From Doris montereyensis (Eukaryota; Mollusca; Gastropoda; Nudibranchia; Dorididae): a stretch of DNA of 64,000 nucleotides. The DNA is taken from NCBI GenBank assembly GCA_037039925.1, contig JAXRKP010000057.1, positions 1-64,000 of the forward strand, read 5' to 3'. Made by a program: the position numbers and the translations under genes. The number at the start of each line of letters is the position of its first letter. Positions within the stretch are counted from its first letter, which is position 1. Below the pieces are notes generated by a model that worked only from the letters and a program-made list of their open reading frames with translations, ran no database searches and was not told where the DNA came from. This document shows, one piece after another, positions 12,801 through 26,600 of this stretch.

Positions 12801-14554
12801 AGACATGAACAATTATCGGCACTGAGAAATAGGAAAATGCAAATAAGTTTTTGGATGATGAATCATCATTTTGTCTGGCGATTCTTTCATGTTGAAACTA
12901 AACGATTTCGATTTCGTCCGGGGAATTAGTATCGGATTTCGACACAAAGCTTTCAATACTTTCTTTAGTTTTAGCGGCTATACCAATACCATGAGCTGCG
13001 TACCTAGGGCCCAGCCTCCTTTTTTCAATTTGACTTTTACTCTGGAGAGATAAGAATGTCGTGTGTTAAAAAGCCGATCACATGCGTTGTATGGTTCGTG
13101 TCAAAGGGAGAGAGACAGCCGGCAATGTGCATATTGTAAGTTCGATCGCGCACGTGTGTTTGAGTAAGAAGGGTAGACATAGAATGTTTGTGTGTGTTTA
13201 ATGCGACCAATCGCACATATGTGTATTAGAGAGAATCTATGGAGAGTCAAGAGTTTACGGGTGGCGAAAAGACCAATGCAAGTGTTTAGTAAGAATAAAG
13301 GAGGTTGGATGATCATAAGGATATCATACACGCACGACCTGATAGCAGAATAAAGGTGGGGGAGGGGACAAGGGAAGAAAGTCAATGTGAAAACATAATG
13401 GCAAAACAAGAGGCGACTGACATACAGTATCGGAGAGAAAAGAGAGAAATAACGAATGTGTCTTCCACTACAGTGCAGACATGGATGGAAAGGTTAGAAC
13501 TGGGAAGAAGGCAATGATTTATTATACTAGATCTAGATTCTGGTTTTCTCGAGAAGAAAGAAAGAGGGGGCGGTTGCCAATATAATGGAGACTGTTACTA
13601 GGGAAGGGGTTGGTAGATGTTCTATGTTGCAGTCAATTAAAAACTCTAGCTCTAGGTCTAGTTTTTAAGTTGATCCTAACAAAAGAGAGAGACTGTGGGG
13701 GTGGGTTGGTTAAAAGTAGAACAGAGGAAGATAAACAATTGGCAGATTTCATGTTCTAGAAAAAGCCTTCCAAACTTTATTTTCTTCTCGGTAGACTAAG
13801 TAAGTATTTGTCATTGTGCATGTGTTTAGGCTATGGTATTGTCACCCTTATGTTTGATTTATTTTTCGACTTTAAAGGAGATAATTGTTTGTTTCATTTT
13901 TTTCACTTTTGCACTGTTTGCATGTTTTGTGAAATGGTAGGGGTAGATCTATCACGACTATCAGCTATCAGAATTTTAATAGATATCAGAAATGTGTGAG
14001 GAACCTGTAGAAAAAGGCTGAAATATTATTAATCCAAAGTGAGACATTAAAAACATGTGTGACCAATTTTCATTTCATTGAGATGCAATAGAAAGTCATT
14101 CACTTATGATTTGAATTGACAATTTGTAAGAATGCGTTGAAATTGGAAATATTTACGCTGTTCTCCGTTTCTGGCGTCGGGAGAGTATTTCATTTCATAG
14201 GTAGGATTTTTTCTGTTGAGGTAGGAAATTTTCAGTTGGCTTTGTGCTGGACACCCTGATGCAGAATGTAGTCATGCTCTCCATAACAGCTAAGACAATC
14301 AGGAAATGTTGTGTGATAGGATTTTTAGCTTTTTCTCTTCCCTCTCATTTTCTAACATACAATTATTTATTTTTAAATATTCGTTTTCGTCTTGTATCTT
14401 CTACATCTTTATTGATTTTGGTATTTCTTTCTTTCTTTCTCAACAGAATCACAATAAAATCTGCCCCATGTTCACACTGAAATGTGAGGATGTGGCCATA
14501 AGATTATGAGGAAAGAAGTAAGGATATTTGTTTACACTTTGTACCTTTAAATAT

Positions 14555-14648
<94 letters not shown>

Positions 14649-17600
14649 TTCTTTTTCTCTTTGATATGCTCTACGGCTTCAGCTTTCAGTATGCATACAT
14701 GCTCACATCCTGCTTGGTAAGAGACTGAAAGGAAGAGTAAAGCAGCTAAGAGAGTTCAAAGGTCTTCTACAAAATCATTCCATTGACAAGATGTCAATCC
14801 GGCCAATGTGAGAAAAAGCTGTTTACGCCTCATTTCCGTTGACAAAATATTAAACAGTAACTTAATAATGTTGTGTGCTTTTCATCACCAGGATACTGGG
14901 GATGCCATGGTTCAAGGAATAATGCTGTGTGCTTTTCATTACCAGGACACTGAGTCATGCCATGGTTCAAGGAATAAGGTTGTGTGCTTTTCATCACCAG
15001 GACACTGAGTCATGCCATGGTTACAGGAATAATGTTGTGTGCCTTTCATCACCAGGACACTGAGTCATGCCATGGTTCAAGGAATAAGGTTGTGTGCTTT
15101 TCATCACCAGGACACTGAGTCATGCCATGGTTACAGGAATAATGTTGTGTGGTTTTCATCACCAGGATACTCAGTCATACCATGGTTCAAGGAATAAGGC
15201 TGTGAGATTGTCATCACCAGGATACTGGGTGATTACATGACCCAAGGAGTAATGTTGTGAGCTTTTTGTGACTAGGATACTGGGTGATTCCATGACACAA
15301 GGAATAATTTTGTGGGCTTTTCATAACTAGGATACTTGACAAGATGATTCCATGACCCAAGGAAAAATGAAGTGAGCTTGTAATAACTAGGATACTGGGT
15401 GATTCCATGACCCAAGGAATAATGTTGTGAGCTTGTCATCACAAGGATACTAAGGGATTCCATAACCCAAGGAATAATGTTGTGAGCTTGTCATCACAAG
15501 GATACTAGGTGATTCCATGACCCAAGGAAAAATGTAGTGAGCTTGTAACAACTAGGATACTGGGTGATTCCATGACCCAAGGAATGCTGTTGTGAGCTTG
15601 TCATCACAAGGATACTAAAGGGATTCCATGACCCAAGGAATGCTGTTGTGAGCTTGTCATCACAAGGATATTAAGGAATTCCATGACTGAAGGAATAATG
15701 TTGTGAGCTTGTCATCACAAGGATACTAGGTGATTCCATGACAGAAGGAATAATGTTGTGAGCTTGTCATCACAAGGATACTAGGTAATTCCATGACTGA
15801 AGGAATAATGTTGTGAGCTTGTCATCACAAGGATACTTAGTGATTTCATGACACAATGAATAATGCTGTGAGTTTGTCGTCACAAGGATACTAGGTGATT
15901 CCATGACTCAAGGAATAACGTTGTGAGCTTGTCATCACAAGGATACTAGGTGATTCCATGACCCAAGGAATAATGTTGTGAGCTTGTCATCACAAGGATA
16001 CTAGGTGATTCCATGACCCAAGGAAAAATGTAGTGAGCTTGTAATAACTAGGATACTAGGTGATTCCATGACCCAAGGAATACTGTTGTGAGCTTGTAAT
16101 AACTAGGATACTGGGTGATTCCATGACCTAAGGAATAATGTTGTGAGCTTGTCATCACAAGGATACTAGGTGATTCCATGACCCAAGGAATAATGTTGTG
16201 AGCTTGTCATCACAAGGATACTAGGTGATTCCATGACCCAAGGTATAATGTTGTGAGCTTGTCGTCACAAGGATACTAGGTGATTCCATGACCCAAGGAA
16301 TAATGTTGTGAGCTTGTCATCGCAAGGATACTAGGTGATTTCATGACACAATGAATAATGCTGTGAGTTTGTCGTCACAAGGATACTAAGTGATTCCATG
16401 ACCCAAGGAATACTGTTCCTGAGCTTGTCATCACAAGGATACTAAGGGATTCCATGACCTAAGGAATAATGTTGTGAGCTTGTCATCACAAGGATACTAG
16501 GTGATTCCATGACCCAAGGAATAATGTTGTGAGCTTGTCATCACAAGGATACTAGGTGATTCCATGACCCAAGGTATAATGTTGTGAGCTTGTCATCACA
16601 AGGATACTAGGTGATTCGATGACCCAAGGTATAATGTTATGAGCTTGTCATCAGAAGGATACTAGGTGATTCCATGACCCAAGGAATAATGTTGTGAACT
16701 TGTCATCACAAGGATACTAGGTGATTCCATGACCCAAGGAAAAATGTAGTGAGCTTGTAATAACTAGGATACTGGGTGATTCCATGACCCAAGGAATAAT
16801 GTTGTGAGCTTGTCATCACAAGGATACTAAGTGATTTCATGACCCAAGGAATAATGTTGTGAGCTTGTCGTCACAAGGATATTAGGTGATTCCATGACCC
16901 AAGGTATAATGTTATGAGCTTGTCATCAGAAGGATACTAGGTGATTCCATGACCCAGGAATAATGTTGTGAACTTGTCATCACAAAGATACCAGGTGATT
17001 CCATGACCCAAGGAAAAATGTAGTGAGCTTGTAATAACTAGGATACTGGGTGATTCCATGACCCAAGGAATAATGTTGTGAGCTTGTCATCACAAGGATA
17101 TTAAGTGATTTCATGACCCAAGGAATAATGTTGTGAGCTTGTCGTCACAAGGATATTAGGTGATTCCATGACCCAAGGAATAATGTTGTGAGCTTGTCAT
17201 TACAAGGATACCAAGTGATTCCATGACCCAAGGAATTATGTGTGAGCTTGTAGATCACAAGGATACTGGGTGATTCCATGACCCAAGGAATAATGTTGTG
17301 AGCTTGTCATCACAAGGATACTTAGTGATTCCTTGACCCAAGGAATAATGTTGTGAGCTTGTCGTCACAAGGATACTAAATGATTACTTGACCCAAGGAA
17401 TACTGTTGTGAGCTTGTCATCACAAGGATACTAAGTGATTCCGTGACCTAAGGCATAATGTTGTGAGCTTGTCATCACAAGGATACTAGATGATTCCGTG
17501 ACCTAAGGCATAATGTTGTGAGCTTGTCATCACAAGGATACTAGGGATTCCATGACCCAAGGAATACTATTGTTTTACTTTTCATAACTAGGATACTGGG

Positions 17601-20600
17601 TGATTCCATGACCCAAGGAATGATGTTGTGAGCTTGTCATAACTAAGATACTGGGTGATTCCATGGCCCAAGGAATAATGTTGTGAGCTTGTCATAACTA
17701 GGATACTGGGTGATTCCATGACCCAAGGAATAATGTTGTGAGCTTGTCATAACTAAGATACTGGGTGATTCCATGGCCCAAGGAATAATGTTGTGAGCTT
17801 GTCATAACTAAGATACTGGGTGATTCCATGACCCAAGGAATGATGTTGTGAGCTTGTCATAACTAGGATACTGGGTGATTCCATGACCCAAGGAATAATG
17901 TTGTGAGCTTGTCATAACTAAGATACTGGGTGATTCCATGGCCCAAGGAATAATGTTGTGAGCTTGTCATCACAAGGATACTAGATGATTCCATGACCCA
18001 AGGAATGATGTTGTGAGCTTATTATTGCAAGGATACTTGGTGATTCCATGACCCAAGGAATAATGTTGTGAGCTTGTCATTACAAGGATACTAAGTGATT
18101 CCATGACCCAAGGAATAATGTGTGAGCTTGTCGTCACAAGGATACTAGGTGATTCCATGACCCAAGGAATAATGTTGTGAGCTTGTCATCACAAGGATAC
18201 TTAGTGATTCCTTGACCCAAGGAATAATGTTGTGAGCTTGTCGTCACAAGGATACTAAATGATTACTTGACCCAAGGAATACTGTTGTGAGCTTGTCATC
18301 ACAAGGATACTAAGTGATTCCGTGACCTAAGGAATAATGTTGTGAGCTTGTCATCACAAGGATACTAGGGATTCCATGACCCAAGGAATGCTATTGTTTT
18401 ACTTTTCATAACTAAGATACTGGGTGATTCCATGACCCAAGGAATAATGTTGTTTTACTTTTCATAACTAGGATACTGGGTGATTCCATGACCCAAGGAA
18501 TAATGTTGTGAGCTTGTCATCACAAGGATACTAGGGATTCCATGACCCAAGGAATGCTATTGTTTTACTTTTCATAACTAAGATACTGGGTGATTCCATG
18601 ACCCAAGGAATAATGTTGTTTTATATTTCATAACTAGGATACTGGGTGATTCCATGACCCAAGGAATAATGTTGTGAGCTTGTCATAACTAAGATACTGG
18701 GTGATTCCATGGCCCAAGGAATAATGTTGTGAGATTGTCATAACTAGGATACTGGGTGATTCCATGACCCAAGGAATAATGTTGTTTACTTTTCATAACT
18801 AGGATACTTGGTGATTCCATGACCCAAGGAATATTTTTTTGCTTTTCATAACTAAGATACTGGGTGATTACATAACCTAAGGAATAATGTTGTGAGCTTT
18901 TCACAACTAGGGTACTGGGTGATAATATAACCTAAGGAGTAATGTTGTGTGCTTTTCATCACTAGGGTACTGGGTGATTACATAACCTAAGGAATAATGT
19001 TGTGAGCTTTTCATCACTAGGGTACTGGGTGATTACATAACACAAAGAATAATGTTGTGAGCTTTTCATCACTAGGGTACTGGGTGATTCCGTGACCCAA
19101 GGTAAAATGTTTGTGAGGTTATAACTAGGGTACTGGGTGATTACATAACCCAAGGAATAATGTTGCGAGCTTACAACTAGGGTACTGGCCTATTCCATGA
19201 CCTTGGGAATAATTTTGTGAGCTTGTCATAACTAGGATACTGGGTGATTACATAACATAAGGAATAATGTTGTGTGCTTTTCACAACTAGGATACTGGGT
19301 GATTCCATGAGCCAAAGAAAAATGTTGTGTGGCTCCCTCTCCCTTTTCTATTTGTTGCCGACATGAATGAGAGTCGTGTCTGGTTGCAAAAGGTAGAGGT
19401 GAGATAATTATTTACTTCCAAAGGGAACCTCTATCCTACACTGTCTGTTGATATGAGAAGAAAGAATGAGATCTCATGTTGGGAATTACGAGAATGAATT
19501 ATGTTGATGTAGTGTATCAGCCTACACGTAAGCTGGGATATAAAAATGGACTTAAATCGAAGATATAAATTTAACAATAATATGATTGAAAGTAGATATC
19601 AGGAGAAAATAAAACTGTCGCATAAGTTCAAACAATCTTTTGTGTACTTTGTATGTAGTTGGAAATTGATGATCTATTTATTTACGTTACTGCTTTGATG
19701 TGTAACATCTGTGTTTTATAGCATTAGGCTGAAGGGGTGATGTCCAAGAGCTACTGGAACGATACTAGCGACAGCAGCGTATGTTTGTGATTCGGAGGAT
19801 GCGATTGAATCTTTAGGAAACTTAAGTTCCTATATAAGTAAGCACTAAAGCTAAACAGTCAATGGCCACAACCACACTAGTTAGTCATGTTTGCATTTGT
19901 GAACAGATTTTAGCCAAAGCTTGTTTCACAACGATTTTGTCCAATTGCATTATAATAGCCCTCACTTATATCATGACTCTTCCTATTTTCATTTCGGGAA
20001 ATATGGCTGCAGCGTAAGAGAGTTTGGAGATAATCATATCATCTGGCAGCCAAGTGTGGAGTGTTTTTGGGGAAAATATCGAATAGAAGCTCTTGATCCT
20101 GCTAGGTTTGGGCCAATCCTCTTACCACCTGCTAGATTTGGGCCAATCCTCTTACCACCTGCTAGGTTTGGACCAATCCTCTTACCACCTGCTAGGTTTG
20201 GGCCAATCCTCTTACTACCTGCTGGGTTTGGGCCAATCCTCTTCCTGTCTGCTAGGTTTGGGCCAATCCTCTTACTGTCTGCTAGGTTTGGGCCAATCCT
20301 CTTACTGTCTGCTAGGTTTGGGCCAATCCTCTTACTGTCTGCTAGGTTTGGGCCAATCCTCTTACTGTCTGCTAGGTTTGGGTCAATCCTCTTACTGTCT
20401 GCTAGGTTTGGGCCAATCCTCTTACTGTCTGCTAGGTTTGGGCCAATCCTCTTACTGTCTGCTAGGTTTGGGCCAATCCTCTTACTGTCTGCTATGTTTG
20501 GGTCAATCCTCTTACCACCTGCTAGCTTTGGGCCAATCCTCTTACTGTCTGCTAGGTTTGGGTCAATCCTCTTACCATCTGCTGGGTTTGAGCCAATCCT

Positions 20601-23600
20601 CTTACTACCTGCTAGGTGTGAGTCAATCCTCTTACCACCTGCTAGGTTTGGGCCAATCCTCTTACTACATGCTAGGTTTGGGCCAATGCTCTTACTACCT
20701 GCTAGGTTTGGGCCAAACCTCTTACCACCTGCTAGGTTTGAGTCAATCCTCTTACTGTCTGCTAGGTTTGGGCTAATCTTCTTACTGTCTGCTAGGTGTG
20801 GGCCAATCCTTTTATCACCTGCTAGGTTTGGGCCAATCCTCTTAATGTCTGCTAGGTTTGGGCCAACCCTCTTACTACCTGCTAGGTTTGGGCCAATCCT
20901 CTTACTACCTGCTAGGTTTGGGCCAATCCTCTTACTACCTGCTAGGTTTGGGCCAACCCTCTTACTACCTGCTAGGTTTGGGCCAATCCTCTTCCTGTAT
21001 GCTAGGTGTGGGCCAACCCTCTTACTACCTGCTAGATTTGGGCCAATCCTCTTACTACCTGCTAGATTTGGGCCAATCCTCTTACTACCTGCTAGATTTG
21101 GGCCAATCCTCTTACTGTCTGCTAGGTGTGGGCCAACCCTCTTACTACCTGCTAGATTTGGGCCAATCCTCTTACTGTCTGCTAGGTTTGGGCCAATCCT
21201 CTTACTACCTGCTAGATTTGGGCTAATCCTCTTACTGTCTGCTAGGTTTGGGCCAATCCTCTTACTACCTGCTAGATTTGGGCCAATCCTCTTACTGTCT
21301 GCTAGGTTTGGGCCAACCCTCTTACTACCTGCTAGATTTGGGCTAATCCTCTTACTGTCTGCTAGGTGTGGGCCAACCCTCTTACTACCTGCTAGATTTG
21401 GGCCAATCCTCTTCCTGTCTGCTAGGTTTGGGCCAATCCTCTTACTGTCTGCTAGGTTTGGGCCAATTCTCTTACTGTCTGCTAGGTTTGAGCCAATCCT
21501 CTTACTGTCTGCTAGGTTTGGGCCAATCCTCTTACTGTCTGCTAGGTTTGGGCCAATCCTCTTACTGTCTGCTAGGTTTGAGCCAATCCTCTTACTACCT
21601 GCTAGGTTTGGGCTAATCCTCTTACTGTCTGCTAGGTTTGGGCCAATCCTCTTCCTGTCTGCTAGGTTTGGGCCAATCCTCTTACTGTCTGCTAGGTTTG
21701 GGCCAATTCTCTTACTACCTGCTAGGTTTGGGCCAATCCTCTTACTACCTGTTAGGTTTGGGCCAATCCTTTTACTACCTGCTAGGTTTGGGCCAATCCT
21801 CTTACTGTCTGCTAGGTTTGGGTCAATCCTTTTACTGTCTGCTAGGTTTGGGCCAATCCTCTTACTACCTTAGGTTTGGGTCAATCCTTTTACTGTCTGC
21901 TAGGTTTGGGCCAATCCGCTTACCACCTGCTAGGTTTGGGCCAATCCGCTTACCACCTGCTAGGTTTGGGCCAATCCTCTTACTACCTGCTAGGTTTGGG
22001 TCAATCCTCTTACTACCTTAGGTTTGGGTCAATCCTCTTACTCTTACTGTCTGCTAGCTTTGGGCCAATCCTCTTACTACCTGCTAGGTTTGGGTCAATC
22101 CTCTTACTGTGCTAGGTTTGGGCCAACCCTCTTACTACCTGTCTGCTAGGTTTGGGCCAATCCTCCACCTGCTAGGTTTGGGCCAATCCTCTTACTGTCA
22201 CCTGCTAGGTTTGGGCCAATCCTCTTACTACCTGCTAGGTTTGGGTTTCAATCCTCTTACCACCTGCTAGGTTTGGGCCAATCCTCTTACTACCTTAGGT
22301 TTGGGCCAATCCTCTTACTACATGCTTAGGTTTGGGTCAATCCTCTTACTGTCTGCTAGGTTTGGGCCAATCCTCTTACTACCTTAGGTTTGGGTCCAAT
22401 CCTCTTACCTGCTAGGTTTGGGCCAATCCTCTTACTGTCTGCTAGGTTTGGGCCAATCCTCTTACCACCTGCTAGGTTTGGGCCAATCCTCTTAACCTGC
22501 TAGGTTTGGGCCAATCCTCTTACCACCTGCTAGGTTTGGGCCAATCCTCTTACAACCTGCTAGGTTTGGGCCAATCCTCTTACTGCCTGCTAGGTTTTGG
22601 GTCAATCCACTTACCACCCATTTACAAAGAATACATTGGCAGAGAAAAGAGAAAGAAACAAACACCCTAAGAAAACTAAAGCTTATTGTTATTTGTTTTG
22701 GGTTTTTTCCACAGGAAGCAGAGCATAAGGCAACAAAATGCAGAAATAGGGTCATTTCATGTCCAGTTACAACTTGCAAGCGTGAGGTAAGTTTCTATGT
22801 GAATGTAACCGGCTCAAAGATATAGAGAAAAAAAAAATTTAATTGGAATAATAGAGGATTTGGTCAACCGGAAGTTGGAATGAACGGGCCAGACTAGTAT
22901 GTTGGGTTGTGGTAAAGATTTACGGTCATGATGTATGCTAATGCGCACGACGTTATGTTAGAGTAATTATTTATACCTATCATTGTAGTGTTGCTCTTAT
23001 TAAACTAATGCTACTCATAGATTTTGAAAGAAAAAATACAAGAGAGGAGAGACTTAACGTAATGTAAACTTAAGTGGATGTTGACTTTAGAAAGGAAAAA
23101 TGGAGAGGAACGATGGTGATACAATGGAACTGGTTTGTTTTTAAAGAAAGAAGAAACATTACTCTGATAGAAGGGAAGGAGCGGGTAAATAAGATTAAAA
23201 ACGATTAAAAGAATCAGAAAATTAAACTTTAATGGGGGGGAAATACAAGTATTAAGTACGTAGAGCACCATTTTGACCCTCAGCTCTCAGTTGTTTATTT
23301 TGTTGTCCCCTTTAAAAAATTCCTGCCCTCGATCAGACCAGTCGATAAACGTTGCCCGAGAAAGCATGCCTTGGGCCTCCTGATACTTTGTCTTATGTTC
23401 TTGTGTCTATGATTAGTTGCTTGTCTCACATTCTTGTGTCTATTATTAGTTATCTGTCTCATTTTCTCGTGTCTATGATTACTTACCTGTCATGTTCTCG
23501 TGTCTATGATTAGTTACCTGTCATGTTCTCATGTCTATTATTAGTTGCCTGTCATGTTCTCATGTCTGTTATTAGTTACCTGTCTCATGTTCTCGTGTCT

Positions 23601-26600
23601 ATGATTAGTTGCCTGTCTCATGTTCTCGTGTCTATGATTAGTTGCCTGTCTCATGTTCTCGTGTCTATTATTAGTTGCCTGTCTCATGTTCTCGTGTCTA
23701 TTATTAGTGACCTGTCTCATGTTCTCGTGTCTATGATTAGTTTTGATGTCAACTGGACGCGGGTGCTGTTGGCTGTTGGTAGATTTTATCAGTCCCTTCG
23801 CTCTTCCACAAGGCTCTCATCTTGCTGTTTCCTCTTTGTGAGCTGTTGGCGGGCGCTTCTGGTAGGTCCTATCTCTTTCCTGACCCCTTTTTTACACTTA
23901 CCTCTCGTCTTGCCATGTCCTCTTAATTCACTCTGAGATCACTGCATATTGTCAATGTGTCACATTTGGGCCATAGAAGTCAGTTGGGTGGTAAAGAGAA
24001 ATGTGACAAAACTCTTTTTCAATTTTCCGTGGAATTTGAACTATTATATCATTCTTAAAAATGGTCAATGATAACTCAAAAATGCCCTCAGCACATTTTA
24101 TCATCATTTACTATGATGATAGATCATAGGGCGAGGAGTGCTAAAATGAATCTGTTTGGTTTTAGCCCAAGTCTTACTCAGGCCAATATGTTAGTGTATG
24201 GACGATATGCAGGACAAAAGGTAAATCTTAGGCCAATGTGTTAGCATACTGGCGATATGTAGGACAACGTAAATCTTAGGCCAATATGTTAGCGTACTGA
24301 CGATATGATGGACAAGGTCAATTTTAGGCCGATATGTTAACGTACTGATGATATGGTGGACAAGGTAAATCTTAGGCCAATATGTTAGTGTACTGACGAT
24401 ATGGTGGACAAAGGTCAATCTTAGGCCAATATGTTAGCGTACTGATATGGTGAACAAAGTAAATCTTAGGCCAATATGTCAGTGTATTGACGATATGGTG
24501 GACAAGGTCAATCTTAGGCCAATATGTTGGCGTACTGACGATATGGTGAACAAAATAAATCTTAGGCCAATATGTTAGTGTACTGACGATATGGTGGACA
24601 AGGAAAAAATTAGGCCAATATATTAGCATACTGGACGATATGGTGAACAAGGTCAATCATAGGCCATTATATTAGTGTAGTGACGATATGGTGGACACGG
24701 TATATTTCATTGACAAAAACTAATGAAAGTTTTGTATTTGATATTCTGCCTATTGTGGATTAAACGAATTCCAAGGGGAAAAAAGAGATAGCACCTTCTT
24801 TTTTTCAAGACATGCTAAATACTGTTTTAGAATAATGGCCTTATGTCATGTTAGCTAGGGATACCTTACAGCGGTCTTACGATCTCCATTCACAGCTCCC
24901 TTTGAGCGAGTTCCAGGAACACTTAGACAAAGACAGACACCAGCACCTTGCTTACCTACTTGAAACATATTCAACCATTTTCCAGCAACTAAATGAAATA
25001 AGTACTTCAGTAGAACAGCTGAGAACCGCTCCTGTCGTGGTGACTTCTGTCTCTGTGCCAGAGCCAGTTGCAGCTAATGGCGTCTCACTAGATGCCTCGG
25101 AAAGCGTTGCGGATGGGAGCGGTCAGCTGGAGACGGGGCTCAAGCAAGTGGTGAGTTACGTTCAATTCGTGTCTTAAAACCCTGTCCTAACAAAGGGCCT
25201 TCCACAGTTCTAATCTGTGTTCCTCAGTCCTCACTTCCTATTCAGTCTGTGTGCCTAAGCAAAGGGACGTGACTTTGATGAAAAGTAAACCTGTCTCAGT
25301 TAAAATTTATTTTAGACTTAAACATCTTTCAATTTCAATGAAGAAATTATAATAAACTAGAGAAGATAACAAGCTTTCAGAAAATATATACTTTTATATA
25401 GCTATTATGAACCTTTAATTGTCAGTAATTTTCGTGAGTAGGTCGGTAAATTCACTGAAAGTAATAGCGTCATTTGTTTTACAATCACAGTAAGTAAAAA
25501 ATGAAAGCAGATAAAAATATGCCTTCTTTTTTTCACAAAAGAACCGGAAGTCTCGCACACCACGAGGTTGTAGATTCAAGTCTCACACACTGCAAGATCT
25601 TGTTACGCGAGTACAAAGGCGAAGAATAAGCGAGGGACGCATTAGGGCGCTTTAGGCATCGAGGCTGATGTCGCAGTAGGCAGGAATAGGTTAATCCATA
25701 CGTCCACGTCTTCAGGCAAGGTGTGGGTATGCTATGCTGTCTTTTTTTGTTTTTTTGTTTTTTGCAATCTCTTTCGAGAGACTGTGTTTGAATCGAAAGC
25801 TATTTTCAGATGTTTACAAGAATTCAGACTGGATCACCAAATTTAGAATACTAAATATGAATACATTTGTAACACCTTACCTACATCTATCTATATAATT
25901 AATATAATGGACGTAAAATTGGAACATGTAACGCTGAATGAGATTTGTATGTGGCCATCAAAAATCTTGGAAATTTGCATACCCTCTCAAAGTTAGGTGT
26001 AGAGTTGCGCAGGCCCATTCATTTCCATTGATTTGAAAGATAAAACACCTTTCATTATAAGTCGTATCTATGAGCGAAAGAGCAAAACAAAAAAGGCCAG
26101 AGACATACTCCATTCAATAACACAAAATGGAAACGCTACATAGATCTAGCTGAACGATCACTAAGCCCGAAAGAAGAAAAAGGGTATTCTCTAGACAATT
26201 GGCAAAACAAAGAGACAGGAAGGTAAGTTCAAAACTTTTGTAAACGTCAGTATGATCCTCATGATGTAGACTTAAGATGATCCTCATGATGTAGACATTG
26301 ATTTAAGATTTATGATAGACTAGATTTAACCTACCTATGATGTAGACCATTGATTTAGATCTAGGAGCCTACCTATATGATGTAGACTAAGATTTAGATC
26401 TAGAAACCTACCTATATGATGTAGACTAAGATTTAGATCTAGGAGCCTATCTATATGATGTAGACTAAGATTTAGATCTAGGAACCTACCTATGATGTAG
26501 ACTAAGATTTAGATCTAGGAGCCTACCTGTATTATGTAGACTAAGATTTATATCTAGGAACCTACCTATATGATGTAGACTAAGATTTAGATCTAGGAAC

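Larger units (their letters stand above)
22787..24895 (+). other. TRAF intron 6
   Basis: A 2.1-kb intron containing two arrays (33-bp and 48-bp units) and one family B SINE-like copy; the remainder is unassigned. Confidence 0.6.

Noticed and set aside
12537..12929. 130-codon ORF in TRAF intron 4
   Set aside because: No recognisable domain, no supporting splice sites in phase with neighbours, and similar words recur near 14150-14240, suggesting an old repeat.
14864..19333. Possible CRISPR-like array
   Set aside because: Units are contiguous with no unique spacers, and the setting is a eukaryotic intron.
19921..21873. 650-codon ORF with a ten-residue repeat
   Set aside because: It is the 30-bp minisatellite read in frame (unit length divisible by 3), inside TRAF intron 5, with other frames also long.
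23011..23271. 86-codon minus-strand ORF
   Set aside because: AT-rich chance ORF in an intron without domain or codon-bias support.
24872..24895. Longer version of TRAF exon 7 starting at 24872
   Set aside because: In frame, but it would add eight residues between the last zinc-finger Cys and His, breaking the spacing seen in TRAF2.
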